Source: Helicobacter_D sp964464895 (GTDB lineage Bacteria > Campylobacterota > Campylobacteria > Campylobacterales > Helicobacteraceae). From it: a DNA stretch of 64,000 bases. Made by a program: the position numbers and the translations under genes. The stretch covers positions 56,203 through 120,202 of the forward strand of contig CAYXGY010000004.1 in NCBI GenBank assembly GCA_964464895.1. The letters are read 5' to 3'. Below the pieces are notes generated by a model that saw only the letters and a list, made by a program, of their open reading frames with translations, did not search any database and was not told the origin of the DNA. Below are positions 25,142 to 33,369 of the stretch, piece by piece; the first letter of the stretch is position 1, and each line of letters begins with the position of its first letter.

Positions 25142-26935
25142 ATGATAAAAATTACTGAAAATAGTTTAAGAGATGGACACCAATCGTTACTCGCAACGCG
25201 TATGCGCACAGAAGATATGGTAGAAGCGGCACAGCTTTTTGAACAAATAGGGTTTCATAGCGTAGAAGTGTGGGGCGGAGCGACTTATGACACTTGCTTG
25301 CGATATTTAAAAGAAGACCCTTTTGAACGTTTGGCAATTTTTAAAGAAATTTTCAAAAAAACTCCAATACAAATGCTCTTGCGTGGGCAGAATCTTATTG
25401 GTTATCGGCATTATGCTGATGATGTTGTGCGTGAATTTGTGAGGCTTTCTGCTCAAAATGGGGTAGATATTTTTAGAATCTTTGATGCATTGAATGATAT
25501 TCGCAACCTAGAAGTTTCCATACAAGAGGTTAAAAAGCAAGGCAAACACGCACAGGGCGCAATCTGTTATACTACTTCACCCGTGCATACAATCAAAAGC
25601 TTCGTAGAATATGGCAAAGAATTAGCAAAACGTGGTTGTGATTCTTTGTCTATTAAAGATATGGCGGGGCTGATTACTCCTAATGCAACCTTTGAGCTTG
25701 TGAAAGCCTTAAAAAGCGAAATTGATTTGCCTTTAGCATTGCACACACACTCTACTGCTGGATTTGCTTTTGGCTCACATTTAAAGGCAATTGAAGCAGG
25801 GGTGGATATTGTAGATGTTGCTAATTCTGCTTTGGCTGAAGGCACAAGCCATCCTTGCACGCAATCTATCGTAGCAGCTTTGCAAGGCACACAATGGGAT
25901 ACAAAACTTGATTTGGAAATAATGGAAAAAGCCGCTGAAATTTTGAAGAGGAATCGCCGAAAATATAAAAAATTTGAATCTGAATACAATCAAATTGATA
26001 CTCGTGTTTTGGTGAATCAAATTCCCGGTGGTATGATTTCTAATATGGCAAACCAGCTCAAAGAACAAAACGCACTAGACAAAATGGACGAAGTGTTACA
26101 AGAGATTCCCAATGTGCGTAAGGATTTTGGCTACCCTCCTCTTGTTACGCCCTCTAGTCAAATTGTCGGCACGCAAGCAGTATTAAATGTCCTAGCGCAA
26201 ACGCGTTACAAAACTCTTACAACGGAATCCAAAAATATCATTAAGGGTTATTATGGTAAAACTCCAGCTCCTATTGCCAAAGAATTAATTGAGCGCATTC
26301 AGGCAGAAGGGAAAGAGGTGATTGTCGGGCGTCCAGCAGACAAGTTAGAACCGGAGTTGCAAAAAGCAAGTGAAGAATCCCAGAGTTTTGCCAAAAGCGA
26401 GACAGATATTATTTCTTATGCAATTTTTGGTGACATTGCAAAGAAGTTTTTGTGTGAGAGAAATGAAAATCGTCTAAGCCCAGAGGCTCTCACGACTTTT
26501 GAGGGAGTCAATGCTCCAATGCCAAAAGAATTTACAATTAACTTGCATGGTGAGACTTATAATATCAAAATTGAAGGAAGTGGTGCAAAAGATGAAAATG
26601 TGCGACCATTTTTCGTACGTGTTGATGGAGATTTGAAAGAAGTTTTAATAGAATCTAATGATAAAGATTCTTCTAGTAAAACAACCAATAAAAAAACTGA
26701 TTCTTTGCCACAAGCGAATCTTCCGGGTCATATTATTTCGCCAATGCCGGGCAATTTAACTAAGCTGAAAGTGCGCGTAGGAGATAAAATCAAAGAGGGT
26801 GATGTTTTGGCTATTGTAGAAGCAATGAAAATGGAAAATCAAGTTTTGGCAACGATTGGAGGAGAAATTAAAGAAATCTATGCCAAAGAAGGACAGCAAA
26901 TCAGTGCAAATCTTGCGATTATGCTTGTAGAATAA
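25142..26935 (+). CDS. oadA: Biotin-dependent carboxyltransferase: oxaloacetate decarboxylase alpha / pyruvate carboxylase B subunit
   Basis: The 597-aa protein has an HMGL-like carboxyltransferase TIM barrel (start SLRDGHQSLLATRM, metal-binding LHTHST), a PYC/OADA domain, and a C-terminal biotinyl domain with the biotin-lysine motif VEAMKMENQV. It moves a carboxyl group between biotin and pyruvate/oxaloacetate. No beta/gamma sodium-pump subunits or biotin carboxylase lie next to it, so it could be OadA or the PycB half of a split pyruvate carboxylase; anaplerotic PycB is a realistic alternative. I use ATG 25142, with GGAG upstream, not the TTG at 25130. Confidence 0.88.
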   Translation: MIKITENSLRDGHQSLLATRMRTEDMVEAAQLFEQIGFHSVEVWGGATYDTCLRYLKEDPFERLAIFKEIFKKTPIQMLLRGQNLIGYRHYADDVVREFVRLSAQNGVDIFRIFDALNDIRNLEVSIQEVKKQGKHAQGAICYTTSPVHTIKSFVEYGKELAKRGCDSLSIKDMAGLITPNATFELVKALKSEIDLPLALHTHSTAGFAFGSHLKAIEAGVDIVDVANSALAEGTSHPCTQSIVAALQGTQWDTKLDLEIMEKAAEILKRNRRKYKKFESEYNQIDTRVLVNQIPGGMISNMANQLKEQNALDKMDEVLQEIPNVRKDFGYPPLVTPSSQIVGTQAVLNVLAQTRYKTLTTESKNIIKGYYGKTPAPIAKELIERIQAEGKEVIVGRPADKLEPELQKASEESQSFAKSETDIISYAIFGDIAKKFLCERNENRLSPEALTTFEGVNAPMPKEFTINLHGETYNIKIEGSGAKDENVRPFFVRVDGDLKEVLIESNDKDSSSKTTNKKTDSLPQANLPGHIISPMPGNLTKLKVRVGDKIKEGDVLAIVEAMKMENQVLATIGGEIKEIYAKEGQQISANLAIMLVE

Positions 26936-28194
26936 TGAAGCCTTTAAGCGTTAGTGAGCTTAATGCACAGATAAAGAGCTTGCTAGAGGCTACTTTTTTA
27001 TATGTAAGTGTCAGCGGAGAAGTGAGTAATTTTACACATCATTCAAGCGGACATCTTTATTTTACGCTAAAAGATAAAGATTCTAGCCTAAAATGCGTAA
27101 TGTTTCGGGGGAATGCTGTGCGTTTGAAATTCCAAATCCAAGAGGGTATGAATCTTGTGCTTCAAGGTGCAATTAGCGTCTATTCTCCACGAGGTGAGTA
27201 TCAGTTAAATTGCATTAGTGCGCTGCCAAGTGGAATCGGGGAATTGACATTAGCCTTTGAACAATTAAAAGAATCCTATAAGAATAAAGGATATTTTGAT
27301 AATAAAAAACCATTACCAAAATTTCCTCAAAAAATCGCCTTGCTCACTTCTAGCACAGGGGCAGTTTTGCACGATATGCTAAGAATTGCGCAAAAGCGAT
27401 GGAATCTTGTAGAATTTGTTTTGCTTGACACACTTGTGCAAGGGGAGGAAGCAAAAGAAAGTATCGCAAATAATATCCAAATTGCGGACGATTTAGGGGT
27501 AGATTGCATCGTGTTAGCTCGTGGGGGAGGAAGTTTAGAGGATTTGTGGGCTTTTAATGAGCCTTTGGTGATTGAAAGTATTTTCAAGGCAAAAACTCCT
27601 ATTGTCTCGGCTATCGGTCATGAGCCAGATATTACTCTAAGTGATTTTGTCGCGGATTTGCGTGCCCCAACTCCTTCAGCAGCAATGGAATCTTTATTGC
27701 CTGATAAAAATGAATGGCTGTTAAATTTAGACGCAATGCGAAATATGCTAAATGAAAGAGTAATGCAGATGATACAAAAAAAATCTAACAAACTCCAAAA
27801 TAGCGCATTTTTATTAGACAAAAATTTGTTTTTCAACAAAATAGAACAGGCAAGACAAACATTTGACAATCTTTCTTTGCTTTTAGAACAAGCAATCCAG
27901 CATAAAATTTCCTTGTGTGCATTAAAGCTACAGAATCCAAACTTTCAGATTCATCTAAAAGCCCAACAATTTTTAACCACAAAATCTATGCAATTAGAGT
28001 TGTTTAAAGCGCAATTAAATGCCAAAAATCCTGAAAATTATCAAAAAAATGGCTATGTTTGCGCCTTAAGCAATGGCAAGAGAATTAAGCATTTAGCCGA
28101 ACTTACACCACATACAATCTTGGAATTACAAGATAAAAGCGCGACTATCAAAGCAGAAGTAAAAGAAGTTTTTAAGAGTAAGCCAAATTTGTGA
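26935..28194 (+). CDS. xseA: Exodeoxyribonuclease VII large subunit
   Basis: The 419-aa protein has an N-terminal OB-fold domain (VSGEVSNFTHHSSGHLYFTLKD region) and the XseA nuclease domain with ALLTSSTGAVLHDML, the Gly-rich VLARGGGSLEDLW and SAIGHEPD. It degrades single-stranded DNA together with XseB, which is not in the window. Its ATG overlaps the stop of the preceding gene (TAATG). A run of eight A lies in the coding region near 27776. It ends in a convergent gap facing oorC. Confidence 0.95.
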   Translation: MKPLSVSELNAQIKSLLEATFLYVSVSGEVSNFTHHSSGHLYFTLKDKDSSLKCVMFRGNAVRLKFQIQEGMNLVLQGAISVYSPRGEYQLNCISALPSGIGELTLAFEQLKESYKNKGYFDNKKPLPKFPQKIALLTSSTGAVLHDMLRIAQKRWNLVEFVLLDTLVQGEEAKESIANNIQIADDLGVDCIVLARGGGSLEDLWAFNEPLVIESIFKAKTPIVSAIGHEPDITLSDFVADLRAPTPSAAMESLLPDKNEWLLNLDAMRNMLNERVMQMIQKKSNKLQNSAFLLDKNLFFNKIEQARQTFDNLSLLLEQAIQHKISLCALKLQNPNFQIHLKAQQFLTTKSMQLELFKAQLNAKNPENYQKNGYVCALSNGKRIKHLAELTPHTILELQDKSATIKAEVKEVFKSKPNL

Positions 28195-28309
28195 TACGGA
28201 GCTATTTGCAAGTCTCTTCTAAAGCTTATACATTAGCTATTATTGTCTTTTCTCTTTTGTAATCTTGTGAGTGGCAAATAAGGCAAAAGTTTTTTATTTT
28301 TGGTTTATG

Positions 28310-28320
28310 CCCCCCCCCCC
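28310..28320. repeat. C11 homopolymer in the convergent xseA/oorC gap
   Basis: Eleven consecutive C lie between the 3' ends of xseA and oorC. No recognisable gene reads through the tract on either strand. Only a 19-codon ORF (ATG at 28307) and short open fragments are possible. The surrounding 28195-28360 region shows no clear hairpin terminator. Confidence 0.9.
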
Positions 28321-28360
28321 TATAATTTTGGCTATGTGTTTTAACCCAAATAACTTAAAA

Positions 28361-28924
28361 TTATAGAGAACCTTTTGCCAATGCCTCTTTAGCGTATTTT
28401 TCCCCAAGTTCGAAAGCTTTTTTGTTGAGTTCCACAACCTTTGCAGGCACTTTGCTAATCATTGTATCATAAACTAAATCACGATTGACACATTGGGTAA
28501 GGGTTACAGTTACTGCTAAAGCAACAACGGACTGCGTTACAACATTACCGACTTCGTTTTTGGCAATAGTAATGATTGGAATCGGATAAATTTTAAATTT
28601 CTTTTTATCCTCTGCACTAGGTGTTACAAGATTCGGCTCTACCACAATAATCGCACCTTCTTTTAATCCACTTTTAAATTGGTCATAGCTTACTTGTGCG
28701 GTGGAGAGCATATATTCTACCTCACCATCATTGGCATAGGGATACAAAATTTCATTTTCATCTAGCAGAATATCCACTTTTGTTGGTCCGCCGCGCACTT
28801 GAGAAGTGTAAGTTGCTGCTTTGACACCATAGCCACCTGTTTTGATTTGTGCTTCCGCAAGGATTTCGCCAGCCAATAAAACACCTTGTCCGCCGACACC
28901 TGTAAAACGGAGTTGTTTTCTCAT
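28361..28924 (-). CDS. oorC: 2-oxoglutarate:acceptor oxidoreductase, gamma subunit
   Basis: The 187-aa subunit belongs to the gamma family of 2-oxoacid:ferredoxin oxidoreductases (FTGVGGQGVLLAGEILAEA start). With OorA, OorB and OorD it converts 2-oxoglutarate to succinyl-CoA, replacing the NAD-dependent dehydrogenase complex. Its ATG overlaps the oorB stop by 4 nt. It is the last gene of the oorDABC operon, the same order as in H. pylori. Confidence 0.95.
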   Translation of the reverse strand: MRKQLRFTGVGGQGVLLAGEILAEAQIKTGGYGVKAATYTSQVRGGPTKVDILLDENEILYPYANDGEVEYMLSTAQVSYDQFKSGLKEGAIIVVEPNLVTPSAEDKKKFKIYPIPIITIAKNEVGNVVTQSVVALAVTVTLTQCVNRDLVYDTMISKVPAKVVELNKKAFELGEKYAKEALAKGSL

Positions 28925-29754
28925 TTTGCACCTCCTTTTTTTGCTTGTGCCTTTTCTTGCACTTGTTTATAGGCTTTGCAATATTCTATTTTGTTAGTAT
29001 CGTGGTGTAAGATTCCTGTTGGATATTTGCCTACTCTTTCTTCCTCGCTCAATTCATCGTATTTTTTCTTAGAAATAATGCGACTTTCAATCCATTTTAG
29101 AGTATCAACCGCTTCACCCATTTTATTTTTTCTGCCTAAATTAACATGGCAGTTACTAAAAATATCAAAGAAGCTAAAACCTTCATTTGAAAATCCCTCT
29201 ACCAAGACTTTTTCTAGTTTTTTAGGGTCTAGCACAGATTCCCTAGCAACAAAGCTAGCTCCCGCTGCTGTGGCAAGCTTGCACGGGTCAAATTCTGGGT
29301 CTATGTTGCCATATTGTGCTGTTACGGTCCACATTCCTTTAGGTGTAGTGGGTGAGGTTTGGGAATTGGTTAAGCCATAAATAAAATTATTAATCAAGAC
29401 ATAATTAATATCAATATTTCTTCTGCAAGCGTGAATTGTATGGTTTCCTCCAATCGCCAAACCGTCACCATCGCCACCTACTACGATTACCTTTTTGTTG
29501 GGATTGGCAAGTTTGATGCCTGTCGCATAGGCAAGCGTCCTTCCGTGTGTAGTGTGAACAGTATTACAATTAACATAAGAAGAAACACGTCCACTGCAAC
29601 CGATTCCACTTACAAGGCAAACATCGTCCATATTCCAGCCTAATTTGTCAATTGCGCGTACAATTGACTTTAAAATCACACCATCACCACAGCCCCAACA
29701 CCAAAGTGTTGGCATTTTATCAACTCTTAAGTATTCATCATAGTTAAATGCCAT
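28921..29754 (-). CDS. oorB: 2-oxoglutarate:acceptor oxidoreductase, beta subunit (thiamine pyrophosphate-binding)
   Basis: The 277-aa subunit carries the thiamine diphosphate site (GGDGDGLAIGGNH with the GDG...N signature) and an early WCWGCGDG motif whose cysteines may bind an iron-sulfur cluster. It forms the catalytic pair with OorA. One base separates it from the oorA stop, and it overlaps oorC by 4 nt. Confidence 0.95.
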   Translation of the reverse strand: MAFNYDEYLRVDKMPTLWCWGCGDGVILKSIVRAIDKLGWNMDDVCLVSGIGCSGRVSSYVNCNTVHTTHGRTLAYATGIKLANPNKKVIVVGGDGDGLAIGGNHTIHACRRNIDINYVLINNFIYGLTNSQTSPTTPKGMWTVTAQYGNIDPEFDPCKLATAAGASFVARESVLDPKKLEKVLVEGFSNEGFSFFDIFSNCHVNLGRKNKMGEAVDTLKWIESRIISKKKYDELSEEERVGKYPTGILHHDTNKIEYCKAYKQVQEKAQAKKGGAK

Positions 29755-29755
29755 T

Positions 29756-30883
29756 TTATAACTCCTTAATTTTGCTTATAATTTCTAATGGAGAGAGAGG
29801 GCGACCATTTGCTTTTGCAAGTAGTGCCACTTCTTTTTTCATTGCGAGTTCTACTTCTTTGACATATTGTCCTTTATTGAGTTCCGCAACTAAGACTTTG
29901 TTGAATTTTTTACCCAATTTTGCAAGTTCTTCAGAGGGTGAAGGCCAAAGCGTAATAGGTCTAAATAAACCAACTTTTTTGCCTTCCTCTCTTAATCTAT
30001 CTACTGCTTCTTTCGCACTTCTTGAAGTCGAACCATAAGCGATTAACAAAATCTCGGCATCTTCTAGTTTGTATTCCTCATAAGTTACGATTTCTTGTTT
30101 TTTACTCAAAATCTTATTAAAAAGTCTATCAATTAGTTTTTGAGAGAGCACAGCGTCTTCTGTCGGGAAACCTGTTGGTCCGTGATGAAGTCCTGTAATA
30201 TGGTAGCGATAACCTTGAAAGAATGGATTAAGAATCGCAGGTTCATCTTGTGGTACATCATAAGGTTTATAAGAATTTTTATCCCCATTAAACTTGCGAC
30301 GATTGACAATTTTGCCTTGTATCTCATTTAAATCTGGAACAATTGCTTTGCCGTGCATATGTCCTAAAGTTTCATCTAGGAGCAAGAATACAGGTGTCAT
30401 AAATTTTTCTGCTAAGTTAAACGCGCGACAAGTTTCTGTATAAGCTTCTTCTAGACTACCCGGACATAAAGCAATGGATTGAAAATCGCCGTGTGTTGGG
30501 TGTGCTGCTTGTGCGACATCGCCTTGTGCAACACGTGTTGGAAGTCCCGTAGATGGTCCGCCACGCATAACATTGACGATGACGAGAGGGATTTCAGCCA
30601 TAAAGCTAAGTCCAATTTGCTCGGATTTGAGTGAAATTCCCGGTCCTGAAGTTGCAGTCATAGCTTTAACACCGCTCATAGAAGCACCTAATGCAACTGA
30701 AATTCCGGCAATCTCATCTTCCATTTGGATAAAACTTCCATTTTCTCGTGGCAGTAATACACTCATTTCGTGTGCTACTTCGCTAGAAGGTGTGATAGGG
30801 TAACCACCAAAAAACTTGCAGCCTGCATCAATCGCTGCGTGTGCGACTAACTCATTTCCGCTTGAAATTAATTCTCTACTCAT
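29756..30883 (-). CDS. oorA: 2-oxoglutarate:acceptor oxidoreductase, alpha subunit
   Basis: The 375-aa subunit has the pyrimidine-binding domain (FFGGYPITPSSEVAHEMS, QMEDEIAGISVALGASMSG) and the TSGPGISLKSE motif of the 2-oxoacid oxidoreductase alpha family. A GGGAG site precedes the ATG. It lies 11 nt after oorD in the same operon. Confidence 0.95.
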   Translation of the reverse strand: MSRELISSGNELVAHAAIDAGCKFFGGYPITPSSEVAHEMSVLLPRENGSFIQMEDEIAGISVALGASMSGVKAMTATSGPGISLKSEQIGLSFMAEIPLVIVNVMRGGPSTGLPTRVAQGDVAQAAHPTHGDFQSIALCPGSLEEAYTETCRAFNLAEKFMTPVFLLLDETLGHMHGKAIVPDLNEIQGKIVNRRKFNGDKNSYKPYDVPQDEPAILNPFFQGYRYHITGLHHGPTGFPTEDAVLSQKLIDRLFNKILSKKQEIVTYEEYKLEDAEILLIAYGSTSRSAKEAVDRLREEGKKVGLFRPITLWPSPSEELAKLGKKFNKVLVAELNKGQYVKEVELAMKKEVALLAKANGRPLSPLEIISKIKEL

Positions 30884-30894
30884 CTCTTACTCCC

Positions 30895-31209
30895 TTATGA
30901 TACAGCCATATAGCCATTTGCTTTAATGGCTTGCGCTCTTTGTTTTGCTTCTTCTGTCAATTTGGCAAATTTAAATTCTTTTCTATCTGCGACTGCAATA
31001 GCAAAATCAGGACAATGCAACTCACATTCTTGACAACCAATACAGCTTTCTGGGTGAAGCACTTCTACCATTTTGCCTAAAACTTTATGCTCATCTAAAC
31101 GCATTGCAAGTGTGCCTGTTGGGCATACAGAAACACACAAATCACATGCTTTACAGCGATTTTCATTCACCCAAACCGGTGTGTTATTAGGGGTTTGTAA
31201 TAATCCCAT
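30895..31209 (-). CDS. oorD: 2-oxoglutarate:acceptor oxidoreductase, delta subunit (2x[4Fe-4S] ferredoxin)
   Basis: The 104-aa protein has two ferredoxin-type clusters, CKACDLCVSVCP and CIGCQECELHCP, each C-X2-C-X2-C-X3-C-P. It accepts electrons from the thiamine enzyme core. ATG with AAGGAG upstream. It starts the oor operon, 94 nt after mdh on the same strand. In Campylobacter jejuni sucCD lie between mdh and oorD; here they are missing. Confidence 0.95.
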   Translation of the reverse strand: MGLLQTPNNTPVWVNENRCKACDLCVSVCPTGTLAMRLDEHKVLGKMVEVLHPESCIGCQECELHCPDFAIAVADRKEFKFAKLTEEAKQRAQAIKANGYMAVS

Positions 31210-31303
31210 TTTGAACTCCTTAATTTTCTAAATTTTAAACCTATTTCGTGTAACTGCAATCTGTAATAAAGTTTTTATAATGTCTGCCTCCTTAGAAATA
31301 GAT

Positions 31304-32245
31304 TTAAAAATAATCTTTTTTTAGTGCTTCAATCAAGCTTTTAACGGAATTAATAGAACGTTCAAATTGTGCTTTTTCTTCCGCATTTAATTTTAGCTCT
31401 ACAATGCGTTCAATCCCGTGGATTCCAAGCTCTACAGGGACACCTCCCACGACATCGTGATAACCATATTCTCCTTGTAGCAATACAGAACAAGGCAAAA
31501 TCTTGTGACTATCACTCATAATTGCTCTTACCATTTCCGCTGCTGCTCGTGCAGGTGCAAAATAAGCAGAACCTTTTTTGAGGCAATTCACAATTTCGGC
31601 TCCAGCGTTTCTTGTACGTTGCACAATTTCTTCTATTTCTTCTTGGTTTAAAAGTTCAGAGAGTGGTACGCCATTAACCATAGAAAAACGTGCAAGAGGC
31701 ACCATATCATCTCCGTGACCTCCCATAACGGGTGCCATAATCTGACCGGGAGCACATTGTAGTTTTTCATAAATGAAACTTACCATTCTTGCGCTATCTA
31801 GCACTCCTGCCATTCCCATAATTTGTTTTGGATTGAATCCTGTCTCTTTTAAAGCAGTATATACCATAGCATCTAGCGGATTCGTAATCAAAACTACGAT
31901 AGCTTCTGGCGAATTTTCTTTGATATTTTGGGCAATTTCGCTGATAACTTTAGCATTTGCGAAAAGTAAGTCATTGCGGCTCATACCCGGTAGACGTGGT
32001 GAGCCTGCGGCAATCACGATGACATCACAACCTTCCAAGTCTTTAGGAGATGCAATCACGTCTAATTTGGTAAATTTTGTGCCCACACAAGAAGCTTGAA
32101 ACATATCCAGTAACATTCCCCTTGCTCTGTCTTTATCTTTATCTTGCAACACAATTTCATAAGGTGTTGTAGCGGAGAGAATGTAAGCTAAAGTAGAGCC
32201 TACATTGCCCGCACCAATGATTCCAACTTTTTTAACTCTTTCCAT
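31304..32245 (-). CDS. mdh: Malate dehydrogenase (LDH-like type)
   Basis: The 313-aa NAD-dependent dehydrogenase interconverts malate and oxaloacetate. The Rossmann loop is GAGNVGSTLAYIL, the substrate loop SPRLPGMSRNDLL has the Arg expected for malate rather than the Gln of lactate dehydrogenases, and the catalytic His is in MGGHGDDMVP. GMAGVLDSARM also fits the MDH subgroup. It is probably cotranscribed with oorDABC. Confidence 0.92.
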   Translation of the reverse strand: MERVKKVGIIGAGNVGSTLAYILSATTPYEIVLQDKDKDRARGMLLDMFQASCVGTKFTKLDVIASPKDLEGCDVIVIAAGSPRLPGMSRNDLLFANAKVISEIAQNIKENSPEAIVVLITNPLDAMVYTALKETGFNPKQIMGMAGVLDSARMVSFIYEKLQCAPGQIMAPVMGGHGDDMVPLARFSMVNGVPLSELLNQEEIEEIVQRTRNAGAEIVNCLKKGSAYFAPARAAAEMVRAIMSDSHKILPCSVLLQGEYGYHDVVGGVPVELGIHGIERIVELKLNAEEKAQFERSINSVKSLIEALKKDYF

Positions 32246-32418
32246 ACTTTTTCCTTAAAGTAGTCTTAGCAACAATTTTTGTAATCTATATCATTAATAA
32301 GAACGACTACGCAAAAAGCAAAATTTTATTTAACTTTTTTGCACAACTTTTCAAAAGTATTTTTAAGTATTTTTTCTTAAATTAATCTTATATTTTGTGT
32401 TTTTATGCGTGCTTTTTC

Positions 32419-33369
32419 TTATTTTGAAAAATTCTTTAAATGTTCATTGTAGTTTTTTGTAAAAGAATGCACACCATTTTTGTTTCTTACAAAGTAAAGA
32501 TAATCAACATTTGCGGGAAATATTGCTGCTTGAATTGCCTTAAAGCTAACACTCCCAACAGGTGCTTTAGGGATTCCATTGTAGCGATAAGTGTTGTAAC
32601 TAGTTGTATCATTTCGTATCATTTCGGGAGTAACTTTAGTATGAGAATATTGTCCATAGTTTAAAGCACCGTCCATTTGTAAGCGCATTTTTTTCTCTAA
32701 GCGATTCCGAATTACCGCAGAGACAAGGGGCATTTCTTCCTCGTTTGCCGATTCTTTTTGAATAATGGAGGCGATGATAATATATCGAAACCATTGGTTT
32801 TGGTCGTATTGTCCTAAAAACTTAATTGCCCATTTTTCGTGCTCTTTTAGCGAAGTATTCACCAAGTAATACATTAAATGTTTTTCACTAATGCCTTTGG
32901 GCACTTTATAGGTGTTTGCTAAGATGATTCCTTCAATCATCGGTGCATAGCTTGCGTAAGCGAGGTGTAGAGCCTCTTCATTTAAATTTAATTGCCGACT
33001 GATGTTTTTGATAAAAAAGTATAGAGTTTCACCCGGAATCAAAGTGATTTCTTCTAATGCTGCTTTTGCATTGGCAAGTGCGTAGAGAAAATCCCCTTTG
33101 CTAAGACGCGTGTATCCAATATTTAGCCAACCACTCTGTGGATAACCAAAAAAACGCATTATTTGCTTATCAATACCTAAAAGGTCAAAGTTATTTTGCT
33201 TTAAGTATGTTATAATTTCATTTGTTCCACCTTTGGGGATATAAACCACTCGGCTTGAATTCATTGGAATTTGCAAATAAAAACATAAAATAATGAGTAA
33301 AATGAAAAAACCATCTACGAAAACATTTAGAATCGCTTTATTTTTTGTCTTTTTTATTGGAATGTTCAT
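32419..33369 (-). CDS. mltG: Endolytic murein transglycosylase MltG (YceG family)
   Basis: The 316-aa protein has one N-terminal membrane anchor (about residues 14-34) and a periplasmic YceG domain with the catalytic region IIASIIQKESANEEEM (active-site Glu) and LQMDGALNYG. MltG cleaves nascent glycan strands and sets their length. No good ribosome binding site is seen, and no other Met keeps the anchor. The first 77 bp overlap, antisense, the start of the AsmA-like gene. Confidence 0.9.
   Translation of the reverse strand: MNIPIKKTKNKAILNVFVDGFFILLIILCFYLQIPMNSSRVVYIPKGGTNEIITYLKQNNFDLLGIDKQIMRFFGYPQSGWLNIGYTRLSKGDFLYALANAKAALEEITLIPGETLYFFIKNISRQLNLNEEALHLAYASYAPMIEGIILANTYKVPKGISEKHLMYYLVNTSLKEHEKWAIKFLGQYDQNQWFRYIIIASIIQKESANEEEMPLVSAVIRNRLEKKMRLQMDGALNYGQYSHTKVTPEMIRNDTTSYNTYRYNGIPKAPVGSVSFKAIQAAIFPANVDYLYFVRNKNGVHSFTKNYNEHLKNFSK

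Noticed and set aside
27776..27783. Run of eight A in xseA as a phase-variable site
   Set aside because: A8 runs are common by chance in this AT-rich genome and no alternative frame product makes sense.
28307..28366. 19-codon ORF starting at the ATG before the C11 tract
   Set aside because: Too short, no ribosome binding site, and its reading depends on the tract length.
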